A stretch of DNA of 64,000 bases from AP-15 sp963755435 (GTDB taxonomy: Bacteria; Pseudomonadota; Alphaproteobacteria; ATCC43930; CGMCC-115725): NCBI GenBank assembly GCA_963755435.1, contig CAVWJX010000002.1:62001-126000 (forward strand), read 5' to 3'. Below are positions 25,379-32,584 of the stretch, piece by piece. Every line of letters begins with the position of its first letter. Positions within the stretch are counted from its first letter, which is position 1. The notes under the pieces are model-generated. The model saw only the letters and a program-made list of their open reading frames with translations, was not told the origin of the DNA and did no database searches. Both the position numbers and the translations under genes were made by a program.

Positions 25379-26500
25379 TCGCTGGGCCGACTTCGTCGAC
25401 GTCTCGTAGGAGGCGCGCACCAGCGCAATGTTGTGTGCCAGGAGATCATCGAGCGGCGCGCCCTTCGGGGTTGGGAACTTGGCCCACTTCAATCGGCCAG
25501 ATTCGGTGAGATAGGCGCGCCGGCGACGGATGGTGCGCGAGAAGGCTTCAGTCTCGATCAGCGAAACATGCACAAAGTGGCGCCGGAGCTCGCTGAGCTT
25601 TCGACCGCCGCCGCGGATGACAAGCGCGAGCGGACGGCCGACCCGAGCGGCGAGTGCGCAGAGCTGGGCCACGTGCCAATCGATTCGTTCGGCACGCCCG
25701 CAGCCGGTCGCGAACTCGAAGGCGAGAATTTCGATCTCGGGGCGCTCGGCGACGAGGTCGCCCCAGCGAACGAAGTCGTGCATGGTGCGGCCGTTGACAT
25801 GTAGGGCGGTTGGCAGGCCCGCCTGCGCCATTTCCGTCCACGCCAACAGGATGCGTTTCATCGCGTGCAGGTTGTCGGTACGTGGCACGTCGGTCAGCAC
25901 GCTGTAGTTGGGTGTGGTGACGAGGGCGACCCCGAGCGCCTTGAGTGTCTTGAGGATTACCGGGCGCTCTTTCAGCTCCCACCAGCGTTCGATCGGGCCG
26001 TCCTTGTCGACGCCGCTGACAATGATGGTCGCGCCCTCCGGGATGCGAAACCGGCCAGCTAACTCGGCTCGCGAGGTGACGTGTGACGAACCGGTCGCGA
26101 GATTGACCAGCTCATAGAGTGAGAGCGCGACCACCGGCTCATTGAGCGTTGCAGAGCGGCCGTAGCGGTGATCGACGAAGGGCACGATCATCGGAACGGT
26201 CGGTATTCCGTTTGCCGAGGCGCGCAGCGTATTCGCGAAGCCGAGTCCGCGCACCTCGCGCATGCGGGCGACAAAGAGGCCCGGATTGAATCGGCAGACC
26301 ATGTCGCACCAACTCTTGTCCTTGCAGGAGCAAAGGTCGCGGCAATCGAGCACCCCGGCGTCGGTGTGAACGCCGCCGCAGTGGTCGCGCTCGAGGCACG
26401 TCGGGCACCCCAACGATTTCGCTTGACGTGTCGCGTCATCCCACAGCCGCTGCGGGTCTGGGAACTGACGCGAGGGCTCGTGGGGCGGCCGGCGGTTCAT
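25229..26500 (-). CDS. DUF4417-like protein with Cys-rich N-terminus
   Basis: A 423-residue soluble protein, third gene of a minus-strand operon. Near the N-terminus is a cysteine cluster (CPTCLERDHC, then CRDLCSCKDKSWCDMVC) that could bind zinc or an iron-sulfur cluster. The middle resembles DUF4417: GVALVTTPNYSVLTDVPRTD, then GLPTALHVNGRTMHDFVRW and EILAFEFATG, in a probable TIM-barrel arrangement. The family, seen in phages and mobile elements, has no settled function. Its start overlaps the upstream gene by 4 bp. The C-terminal 50 codons lie antisense to the end of the GHKL ATPase gene. Confidence 0.65.
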   Translation of the reverse strand: MNRRPPHEPSRQFPDPQRLWDDATRQAKSLGCPTCLERDHCGGVHTDAGVLDCRDLCSCKDKSWCDMVCRFNPGLFVARMREVRGLGFANTLRASANGIPTVPMIVPFVDHRYGRSATLNEPVVALSLYELVNLATGSSHVTSRAELAGRFRIPEGATIIVSGVDKDGPIERWWELKERPVILKTLKALGVALVTTPNYSVLTDVPRTDNLHAMKRILLAWTEMAQAGLPTALHVNGRTMHDFVRWGDLVAERPEIEILAFEFATGCGRAERIDWHVAQLCALAARVGRPLALVIRGGGRKLSELRRHFVHVSLIETEAFSRTIRRRRAYLTESGRLKWAKFPTPKGAPLDDLLAHNIALVRASYETSTKSAQRLWLPTRRTWRTAYRDGEPVQPSLLRQLHLSDEARGVAPEPHGMITTAKP

Positions 26501-26847
26501 TTCACGCTGAGTTCCGCGGTGTCGCCGAACAGCCCGACGCGCTGGAGCACGCCCTCGGCATATCCGCCCCCATCGCGGATGGCGGTGCTCAGCTCGGTCG
26601 AGGGGTTGGTAATCCGACCGATGGCGCGGAGACCGTCGCTTACGGTGAGGCCGTCGGAGGCGCTCTGGACGATCAGCTTGTCGCCCGCCTTTACGCGGGC
26701 GCCGGCGTTGAGCTCAGCGGTGACGGTGCGCGCAGCCTCCGTCACGGCGAGGTCGAGCAACGTCGGTGTCTTCAACCGGTCGAGGCCGCCGTTCCAGCGT
26801 TTGCGCCAGGGCTTGCCGGTTTGCGCGCGGATGTAGTCGAGACCCAT
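26497..26847 (-). CDS. Small conserved-looking protein of the STAS operon
   Basis: A 116-residue protein I do not recognise. The N-terminus is basic and aromatic (KPWRKRWNGGLDRLKTPTLLDL) and the rest suggests a small beta-rich domain with VKAGDKLIVQSASDGLTV and a short acidic end. Both ends overlap neighbours by 4 bp (ATGA), so it is translationally coupled between the STAS-like gene and the DUF4417-like gene and surely works with them. Confidence 0.7.
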   Translation of the reverse strand: MGLDYIRAQTGKPWRKRWNGGLDRLKTPTLLDLAVTEAARTVTAELNAGARVKAGDKLIVQSASDGLTVSDGLRAIGRITNPSTELSTAIRDGGGYAEGVLQRVGLFGDTAELSVK

Positions 26848-27410
26848 CAGGTCATCTCCAGGAGCGGGCTGAACGACTTGGTCTTGCCCTGCTTGCGTTC
26901 GACCAGCAGACCCTTGGTGGCCAGCGCAGACAGTCGGTTGTTCCAGGCAGTCGGACCGATCTGCTGGTCGGCGAAGCGGGCGGCGAGTTCGGGAGCGGTG
27001 ATAGCGCCGAGTTCGATCGCCGCCTCGAATGTCGAGCGCTGAGCAGGGTCAAGTTCGCCAATCAGCCGGGCGTTGATCACGTTCTCGCCCGTACCGAGCT
27101 CGCAGTTCCACAGCACGTCGCCGCGGGAGCGGACGAAGAATTCGAGTTCTTCGGCGATGCTGGGCGCGAGATTGGCGACGACCGGGTAGATGTTCCCGAG
27201 TGATTGCCGGGCGAAGTCTCGGAAGCCGATCACCGCCTCACGCAGGAACGACGCGGTTGCCACGTGGATGCCCGTGAAGTCGAGGAAGGCGGGTGTCGGA
27301 ACCGCGACGGAGGGTGTGGCCGCGATCAGGGCGCTCAGCAGGGTCCGGCCCGAGATAGCGCCCGAGAGGACCGTCTGACCGCCAGTCAGTTTGATTAGGC
27401 TGTGCCGCAT
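26847..27410 (-). CDS. STAS-like (DUF4325) protein with C-terminal helix-turn-helix
   Basis: A 187-residue protein. The N-terminal half has the DUF4325/STAS-like signature LDFTGIHVATASFLREAVIG. The C-terminal half (about 120-187) looks like a winged helix (ITAPELAARFADQQIGPTAW, followed by NRLSALATKGLLVERKQGK). STAS domains are phospho-switch partners of GHKL kinases such as RsbW, and a GHKL ATPase lies at the other end of this locus. ATG 27410 sits inside a 17-bp inverted repeat, so the protein may repress its own operon through its HTH. This is the first gene of a three-gene operon with 4-bp overlaps. Confidence 0.75.
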   Translation of the reverse strand: MRHSLIKLTGGQTVLSGAISGRTLLSALIAATPSVAVPTPAFLDFTGIHVATASFLREAVIGFRDFARQSLGNIYPVVANLAPSIAEELEFFVRSRGDVLWNCELGTGENVINARLIGELDPAQRSTFEAAIELGAITAPELAARFADQQIGPTAWNNRLSALATKGLLVERKQGKTKSFSPLLEMT

Positions 27411-27448
27411 TCACCATCCTCACTCACGGAAAGTGAAGATGGTGAATG
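27408..27448 (-). promoter_or_regulatory. 17-bp inverted repeat over the STAS-operon start, probable operator
   Basis: Arms CATTCACCATCCTCACT (27408-27424) and AGTGAAGATGGTGAATG (27432-27448) are inverted copies at 16 of 17 positions with a 7-bp centre. The left arm contains the start codon of the STAS-like gene. A repeat this long is unlikely by chance. It could be a DNA operator or a hairpin in the 5' mRNA hiding the start. Confidence 0.7.
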
Positions 27449-27559
27449 AGTCGATCTCCGTCAAGGGTATCCGGGAGCACGAGGGCGTTTCCCCAAGCTT
27501 ACCAGAGGGGTCAGGGCGCCGGACGCGACGCGCCCGCAGATTAGATTTCCAAACGAGGC

Positions 27560-27588
27560 TTGAAAAGTTAGTCCGTTCGACGTACATT
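27560..27588 (+). promoter_or_regulatory. Probable promoter of tacAT
   Basis: TTGAAA (27560-27565), a 17-bp spacer and TACATT (27583-27588), shortly before the AGGAGG site of tacA. The fit to sigma-70 is good at spacing and at both boxes. Confidence 0.55.
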
Positions 27589-27601
27589 TGCTAGGAGGTG
27601 A

Positions 27602-27901
27602 ATGATCATGGCCGCTACGAGGCAAGACCGGCGTCTGAGGGAAGAGCGGCTCGGCTTTCGAGTCGATGAGCCAACGAAGGCGCTCATCGAGCGTGCCGCC
27701 CAGCTTGAGCGGCGCAAGCTCACCGACTTCTGCATGACCGCGCTGACGGAAGCCGCACGCCGGACGATCGCGGAGCACGAGACCATCGCGCTGTCAGATC
27801 GCGACCGCGCGGTGTTCTTCGATACGCTCGTCAACCCGCCAGCCCCGAATGAACGGCTTCAGCGGGCCTTCGCGGAGCATCGGCGCCGGGTCGTGCGGTG
27901 A
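27602..27901 (+). CDS. tacA: TacA-like DUF1778 ribbon-helix-helix antitoxin
   Basis: A 99-residue antitoxin of the DUF1778 family: an N-terminal ribbon-helix-helix (EERLGFRVDEPTKALIERAA) followed by the toxin-neutralising tail with ALSDRDRAVFFDTLVNPPAP. AGGAGG lies 3 bases before ATG 27602 and 9 before ATG 27608, so the inner start is slightly favoured. Its stop directly touches the toxin start. It should repress the operon together with the toxin. Confidence 0.9.
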   Translation: MIMAATRQDRRLREERLGFRVDEPTKALIERAAQLERRKLTDFCMTALTEAARRTIAEHETIALSDRDRAVFFDTLVNPPAPNERLQRAFAEHRRRVVR

Positions 27902-28426
27902 ATGCCGAGCCCCGCATCCCCCGATCTTCGGATCGCCGTCCTGAACGACGCGCACGATCGGAACGGCTTCACGTGCGGTGTGGAGAGTCTCGATCGCTAT
28001 CTCAAGACCCAGGCTGGGCAGGACGTGCGCCGGAAGGCGAACGCCGTCTTCGTGCTGAGTCGGGAGGCCGAGCCAGATCGCGTCCTCGGCTACTACACGC
28101 TCTGCGCGATGGCGATCTCGCACGGCGAGGTTCCGGAGGCGGCCCGAAAGCACGTTCCCCGCTATCCGCTCGTCAGTTGCACTCTGATCGGTCGGTTGGC
28201 GGTCGCCAAACATCAGCAGGGCCAGCGCCTCGGCTCGGTCCTGCTTGCCGACGCACTGCAACGCGCGTTCGAGAGCGCCGACACGGTTGGCTCGTCCATG
28301 GTGATCGTGGACGCCTTGGACGAAGCGACAGCCGGGTTCTACGCGGCGCACGGCTTCGTTCGCCTGCCGGACTCGCTGCGCCTAGTTATGCCAATGCGTC
28401 AAGCTAGCCGGGGATCTGAACGATGA
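27902..28426 (+). CDS. tacT: TacT-like GNAT acetyltransferase toxin
   Basis: A 174-residue GNAT protein with the TacT layout: CGVESLDRYLKTQAGQD at the N-terminus, the acetyl-CoA loop LAVAKHQQGQRLGSVLL and the terminal FYAAHGFVRLPDS containing the likely catalytic Tyr. Such toxins acetylate the amino acid on charged tRNAs and stop translation. Paired with tacA just upstream; probably a stability module near the island end. Confidence 0.92.
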   Translation: MPSPASPDLRIAVLNDAHDRNGFTCGVESLDRYLKTQAGQDVRRKANAVFVLSREAEPDRVLGYYTLCAMAISHGEVPEAARKHVPRYPLVSCTLIGRLAVAKHQQGQRLGSVLLADALQRAFESADTVGSSMVIVDALDEATAGFYAAHGFVRLPDSLRLVMPMRQASRGSER

Positions 28427-28678
28427 CGCCTTTGCCCTCACCACAACCGTCGGGGAAGCACCTGGGGAAGCAATTCCGAGGAGACCACGCGCGCTGGGGA
28501 AGCAAACGCTCTCGCTCCATAGAGACGACTTCCAGCGCGCTCACACGTCCGTCGGAAGCGGTCGACTACGACAGCTTCGGGGCCATACCCATGCCGGAAG
28601 CAGCCGCAGACCAGCTACAACATGCGTCCTGCTGCTTCCCCCATGCTTCCCCGGTTTCATGGGCCGGGGCGGGGAAGC
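28427..28678. repeat. Boundary region with six GGGGAAGCA sites
   Basis: No gene is credible here. The 9-mer GGGGAAGCA occurs at 28452, 28464, 28496 and 28671 on the plus strand and at 28633-28641 and 28644-28652 on the minus strand. The two clusters have internal spacings of 12 and 11 bp and face opposite ways. This lies between the last island gene and the tRNA-Gly terminator, where integrase or excisionase arm sites of an integrative element are expected. Confidence 0.6.
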
Positions 28679-28702
28679 AAAAAACGGTCCCGAAGGACCG
28701 TT
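28679..28702 (-). terminator. Intrinsic terminator of tRNA-Gly
   Basis: On the minus strand AACGGTCC-TTCG-GGACCGTT followed by a T run: a perfect 8-bp stem with a UUCG tetraloop, about 30 bases after the tRNA 3' end. Confidence 0.85.
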
Positions 28703-28730
28703 CTGAGCCACTGGTTTCCTTGAGGAAATC

Positions 28731-28805
28731 TGGAGCGGGCGAAGGGATTCGAACCCTCGACCCCAACCTTGGCAAGGTTGTGCTCTACCCCTGAGCTACG
28801 CCCGC
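28731..28805 (-). tRNA. tRNA-Gly (anticodon GCC)
   Basis: A 72-base cloverleaf plus an encoded CCA (28731-28733). The acceptor stem is GCGGGCG/CGCCCGC, the D arm has GCTCAGGGGTAGAGC, the anticodon loop TTGCCAA gives GCC, and the T arm has GGTTCGAATCC. The 3' end points at the accessory region, so the tRNA is the likely integration site of the island, which ends with a re-created 3' tRNA end. Confidence 0.97.
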
Positions 28806-28841
28806 GCTCCATGGCCGCCGGTTTCGGCGATCACCCTCATC

Positions 28842-28869
28842 ATGATAGCCCGGGCCGGCGGCTTTGCAA
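28842..28869 (-). promoter_or_regulatory. Promoter of tRNA-Gly
   Basis: Minus strand TTGCAA (28864-28869), a 16-bp spacer and TATCAT (28842-28847), placing transcription start about 30 bases before the tRNA 5' end. Confidence 0.65.
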
Positions 28870-29069
28870 GGCTTGCCTCGCATGGTGGCCTCGAAGGCGC
28901 TGGGCTGCCGCAGCAGACGGGCTCGGACCGGCGAGGGCGGCATTGTGGGCCAAATTCGCGGCGCTGGCTCTCCCAGAACAGCGATTTCGGCCGCATTGCC
29001 TCACTCTTTAACCAGGTCAACGATGGTGCGCGGTTCGTCCCGGCACCCGGTCGGTCGGCGCCAAGCGGG

Positions 29070-30560
29070 TCAGGCCTGGCGGTTGCCGATCCGTCCGAAG
29101 AAGCCGAGGCGCCCACCACAAGCCGATTCTGGCGCGTCTGACCTCGGGTGCCGCATCTTGGGTGAGGCCCCGGCCGCGCCATTGGCGGCGAGATAGGTTG
29201 CCCTGTTGGTTTCGACATTGAAGGATAAGAGGCGCTGGCTTGCGTCGAATTGCGGACGCGCCAGAATGCGCGCGGCCAGTTCGAGGTGATTGCCGATATC
29301 GAAGAATTCGATGGCGTTGCGGTGGTAGCGATCGAGCTGCAAAAAGGTGTGGGTGCGCGAGGCGATCACACGGCAGCCGAGTTCGAGCGCCTGCGAGATC
29401 GGTCCGGAGGAGGATTGCCCGACCTCGAGGTAAGGAAAGACCACGGTGTCGCAAATCGCCATGCCCGCGAGAAAATCGCTGTCGCCGGTGGCCCCGAGGA
29501 AATGGATGCGCTGGGACAAGTCCTTGGGATGCTCGACCAGCAGGTCGCGCATCGAGCCGTCGACCGCGACCGACACCGCCGGAGCCCCGGCGCCGCTGAC
29601 GACTCGGCTGCGCTCGGCGATGCTGGTGTCGACATAGCCGGCATCGAACAGCGACGAGACGACCGGATCGATCGACTGGTGCGGCCTGATTTCGTTGGGG
29701 TGGACGCCGCCGAAAATCAGCAGGTGATAATCTGCCGGCAGATGATGCAGGGCTCGGATGACGGTGTCGAACCCCTTATACCGGCCGAGAAAGCCGAACA
29801 CGCCGATCAGCCTGCCGGTCTTCGGCACCTGGTCGAGGATGGTGAACCTGTTGCGCGAGGCGCATCGGCGAATATCGCTGGCGTCTTGGTTGCCGAGAAA
29901 TGACAGCGGATGATCGTAGATGTCGCGCAGACCATGCACGAATTTCATCTGGGCTAGATCGCGCCGGGTGTGAACGATGACCGAAACCGGCTTGAAGCGC
30001 TGCGCCCGGCGCAGCCGGCCGGCGATCCCGGCCGACAGCAGATGGGTGCGCAGATAGCTCGAACGCAGCGCCGCCGCCTTGGCGAAATTGCACCGTACCA
30101 GCGCCCTTAAATACCCGTTAAAATCAAAGGCTTCCGGCTGGAACATGGTGTGGAACGTTACCGAGATCCGCGGCGCGGCCCGCAGCAGCCAGTTGAACCG
30201 GCGATAGATGTCGTGAGCGGAGATCCCCAAAGTCCCGTGCTCAAGCTGGAGGTTGATCGAGTCAAAATCCCGGATCTCCCGGCAAATCTCTTGAATGTGC
30301 CGATCGCCGAATTTGCGCACACGGCGGTGATTGCTGCGCAGCAGATACTGGTTGAGGTCGAATACCGTCACCTCAAAGCCGTCGGCCAGCTGTTTTTCCA
30401 GGCTGCGGGTGTAGGCGGCGATGCCGCATAATTCATTGTAGGTCGACACCAGGGCGAGCCGCGGGCGGGAGCCGCGGGCCACCGAGCGAGGCCGGGGCCG
30501 GTCGAGGGCGGCGGCGGGAAGCAATGCCGGGCGGGATGCTTCGAACTCTACCGTCGCCAT
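29070..30560 (-). CDS. GT4-like glycosyltransferase of a capsule/exopolysaccharide cluster
   Basis: A 496-residue GT-B-fold glycosyltransferase. The N-terminal domain begins LALVSTYNELCGIAAYTRSL (acceptor-side loop). The C-terminal domain has GRLIGVFGFLGRYKGFDTVIRA and FPYLEVGQSSSGPISQALELG, the usual nucleotide-sugar-binding Glu region of GT4 enzymes. It is on the same strand as, and 75 bp downstream of, the kpsE-kpsT-kpsM-like export genes, so it probably builds or modifies the polysaccharide they export. ATG 30560 has GGAAAGG upstream. The sugar and acceptor are unknown. Confidence 0.8.
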   Translation of the reverse strand: MATVEFEASRPALLPAAALDRPRPRSVARGSRPRLALVSTYNELCGIAAYTRSLEKQLADGFEVTVFDLNQYLLRSNHRRVRKFGDRHIQEICREIRDFDSINLQLEHGTLGISAHDIYRRFNWLLRAAPRISVTFHTMFQPEAFDFNGYLRALVRCNFAKAAALRSSYLRTHLLSAGIAGRLRRAQRFKPVSVIVHTRRDLAQMKFVHGLRDIYDHPLSFLGNQDASDIRRCASRNRFTILDQVPKTGRLIGVFGFLGRYKGFDTVIRALHHLPADYHLLIFGGVHPNEIRPHQSIDPVVSSLFDAGYVDTSIAERSRVVSGAGAPAVSVAVDGSMRDLLVEHPKDLSQRIHFLGATGDSDFLAGMAICDTVVFPYLEVGQSSSGPISQALELGCRVIASRTHTFLQLDRYHRNAIEFFDIGNHLELAARILARPQFDASQRLLSFNVETNRATYLAANGAAGASPKMRHPRSDAPESACGGRLGFFGRIGNRQA

Positions 30561-30635
30561 GATTTGCCTTTCCGACCGGTGGCCCGAGCGGAGTCGCCGG
30601 GCCGGTTGCGACGGCGATCGATGTCGCCGGCCATG

Positions 30636-31922
30636 TTAGAGGTGGTCCCGTACCGATCGGACCGTCAGGCAGCCGATCGCCCAGGCGGCGAAGGCGACCA
30701 GAAAGACGATGCCGACGGAACGCAGGCGGCGCGGATAGAGCGCCTCCTCGGGCAGTTGCGGCTGGACGAAATCGGCGATGTAGAGATGTTGGCGGTCGGC
30801 ATTCATGCGCGCGCGGTCGAGCGCTTCGAGGGCGTGCCGATAGGCGTTTTCGGCAAAGCTGCGCTCGCTCTCGAGTTCTTCGTAGGAGCCCATGATCTGC
30901 GACAGGGCCTTGGAGCGGCTGGCCGCGGTGTCGGTGACCTCACTCTCGATCGTCTGCCGCTGCGCGTGCAGCGCTTGGATGCGCGCCCGGAGCAGCTTGA
31001 GCGCCGGTGCGTCGGCTTGCATGTATTGCTGGAGCACCGACAATTCGGTGTCGGCGCGAACCAGATCGTCGCGAACGCGCCCGTCGAGCGCGGCGCTCGC
31101 ATCGGCCTGTTTGCGCGGATCGATGACCCCTTCCTTGTCGCGAAAATCGCGTAGCTTGCCGAGTGCTTCGGCGAGGCGCTGCTCGGTCTGTCGCACGTCA
31201 TGCTCTGAATCACGCAACGCGTCGCGGCGCGCCCGGGCCGACAGATCGTTGACCAGGCGCTCGGAGGAGGCGAGGATTCCCTGCGCCAGGCTGAGCGCGT
31301 CTTCGGGGGTGAAGGCGCGGGCCTTGACCACGATGGTGCCGTTGGTCGGGTCGAAGAACGCATCCACCTGGCTGCGCCAATAGAGGACGAGGTCCTCGAT
31401 CGGTACCGGCAGATGCAACCGTGCCACCCAATCCGCCTCGGCCGATGAAAACATCCGCCGCACGTCGATGGTTTTATCGAGGTCGTCGATGATCGCGCGG
31501 CTCGCGATGTATTGGACGACGACATAGGAATCGAGCCCGATGCGGGTTGGCGCGGCGCTGACCTGAAACAGCGACCCGGCGGCGGCGCGCACCGGTTCGG
31601 CGGAACGCAGGCCAAAGCGGAACTCGGCGACGTACTGATCGGCCGCAATGAAGAAGTAATAAATCGCAGCAAGGGTTACAGGCAGCACCACGATCAGCAC
31701 GAACGCGACCAGGCCGAAAGACAGATGCCGGCGTGGCGCGGCGGCGCCGGCCCACGCTGCCGCGGGGCGGCCGCGCCAGACCGCGAGCCCGCCATTGCCA
31801 CTCGCCCGGACCGGCAGCGGAGCCTCGTTCGGCAGGGCGACGATAGCGGTGGGCGGCGGCGACGCGGTGGCCTCACCCTGGCGGGCTGCGGCGGGCTCGG
31901 CCATGGCTTGCGGCGCGCCCAT
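30636..31922 (-). CDS. KpsE-like inner-membrane polysaccharide co-polymerase
   Basis: A 428-residue protein with two membrane segments, one near the N-terminus (FGLVAFVLIVVLPVTLAAI) and one at the C-terminus (VGIVFLVAFAAWAIGCLTV), and a long coiled-coil periplasmic region between, with FVQPQLPEEALYPRR just before the second segment. This is the KpsE/BexC/CtrB layout of ABC-dependent capsule export. The ATG at 31922 overlaps the stop of the ATPase gene (ATGA), so I reject a longer reading upstream. It should bridge the KpsMT transporter to an outer-membrane partner not present in this window. Confidence 0.85.
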   Translation of the reverse strand: MGAPQAMAEPAAARQGEATASPPPTAIVALPNEAPLPVRASGNGGLAVWRGRPAAAWAGAAAPRRHLSFGLVAFVLIVVLPVTLAAIYYFFIAADQYVAEFRFGLRSAEPVRAAAGSLFQVSAAPTRIGLDSYVVVQYIASRAIIDDLDKTIDVRRMFSSAEADWVARLHLPVPIEDLVLYWRSQVDAFFDPTNGTIVVKARAFTPEDALSLAQGILASSERLVNDLSARARRDALRDSEHDVRQTEQRLAEALGKLRDFRDKEGVIDPRKQADASAALDGRVRDDLVRADTELSVLQQYMQADAPALKLLRARIQALHAQRQTIESEVTDTAASRSKALSQIMGSYEELESERSFAENAYRHALEALDRARMNADRQHLYIADFVQPQLPEEALYPRRLRSVGIVFLVAFAAWAIGCLTVRSVRDHL

Positions 31923-32584
31923 CAGTTGTGCTGATGAAGGATGCTGTGGTAGCGGCTGAGCGCCGTGCCGATGTCGTCGTACAAGAACAGCGCGCCGTCG
32001 GCGAGCACCGCGCCGCGGTCGCAGTATTGCCGCAAGGTCTGCGGGTTGTGGGTCGCCAGGATGATGTCGGAGCGGGCCATGCGCTCGCGGAACGCCGCGG
32101 CGCATTTGCGGCGAAACCGCTGATCGCCGATCTCGGTCACCTCGTCTATCAGATAGACGTCGAAGTCGATGGCCAGACAGGCGGCAAAAGCGAGCCTGGC
32201 GCGCATCCCGGCCGAATAGGTATTGACCGGCATGTCGAAATATTCGTCGAGCTCGGAAAAATCGGCGACGTAGTCGATCATGCGGCGCCGCCGCGCGCCA
32301 TAGATGCGCGCCAGGAACGCGGCGTTCTCGCGGCCGCTGAGGGCGCCATGAAATGTGCCGCCGAAGCCGAGCGGGAATGACACCCGGGCAGCGCGGCGCA
32401 CGACCCCCCGATTGGGCTGCTCGGAGCCGGCGAGCAGCCGGATCAAGGTTGATTTGCCGGCGCCATTAACCCCAAGGATGCCGAAATTGTGGCCAGCGCT
32501 GAACACCGCATTGGCATTATCGAGCACGGTTCTGCGCCCGGACCGGGTACGATATGCCTTGGTGACGCCTTCGAGCGCGATCAT
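31922..32584 (-). CDS. KpsT-like polysaccharide ABC transporter ATPase
   Basis: A 220-residue ABC ATPase with Walker A GVNGAGKST (38-46), signature YSAGMRARLA (from 123) and Walker B LIDEVT (145-150). The short length and the region FPLGFGGTFHGALSGRENA fit the KpsT/Wzt-like capsule subfamily. It powers export through the downstream-partner permease; the start overlaps the permease gene by 4 bp and the end overlaps the kpsE-like gene. Confidence 0.92.
   Translation of the reverse strand: MIALEGVTKAYRTRSGRRTVLDNANAVFSAGHNFGILGVNGAGKSTLIRLLAGSEQPNRGVVRRAARVSFPLGFGGTFHGALSGRENAAFLARIYGARRRRMIDYVADFSELDEYFDMPVNTYSAGMRARLAFAACLAIDFDVYLIDEVTEIGDQRFRRKCAAAFRERMARSDIILATHNPQTLRQYCDRGAVLADGALFLYDDIGTALSRYHSILHQHN

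Noticed and set aside
28423..28794. Open frame reading through the tRNA region on the plus strand (ends AGEGIRTLDPNLGKVVLYP)
   Set aside because: The C-terminal part is the antisense of tRNA-Gly, a well-known false protein; no ribosome site and no domain.
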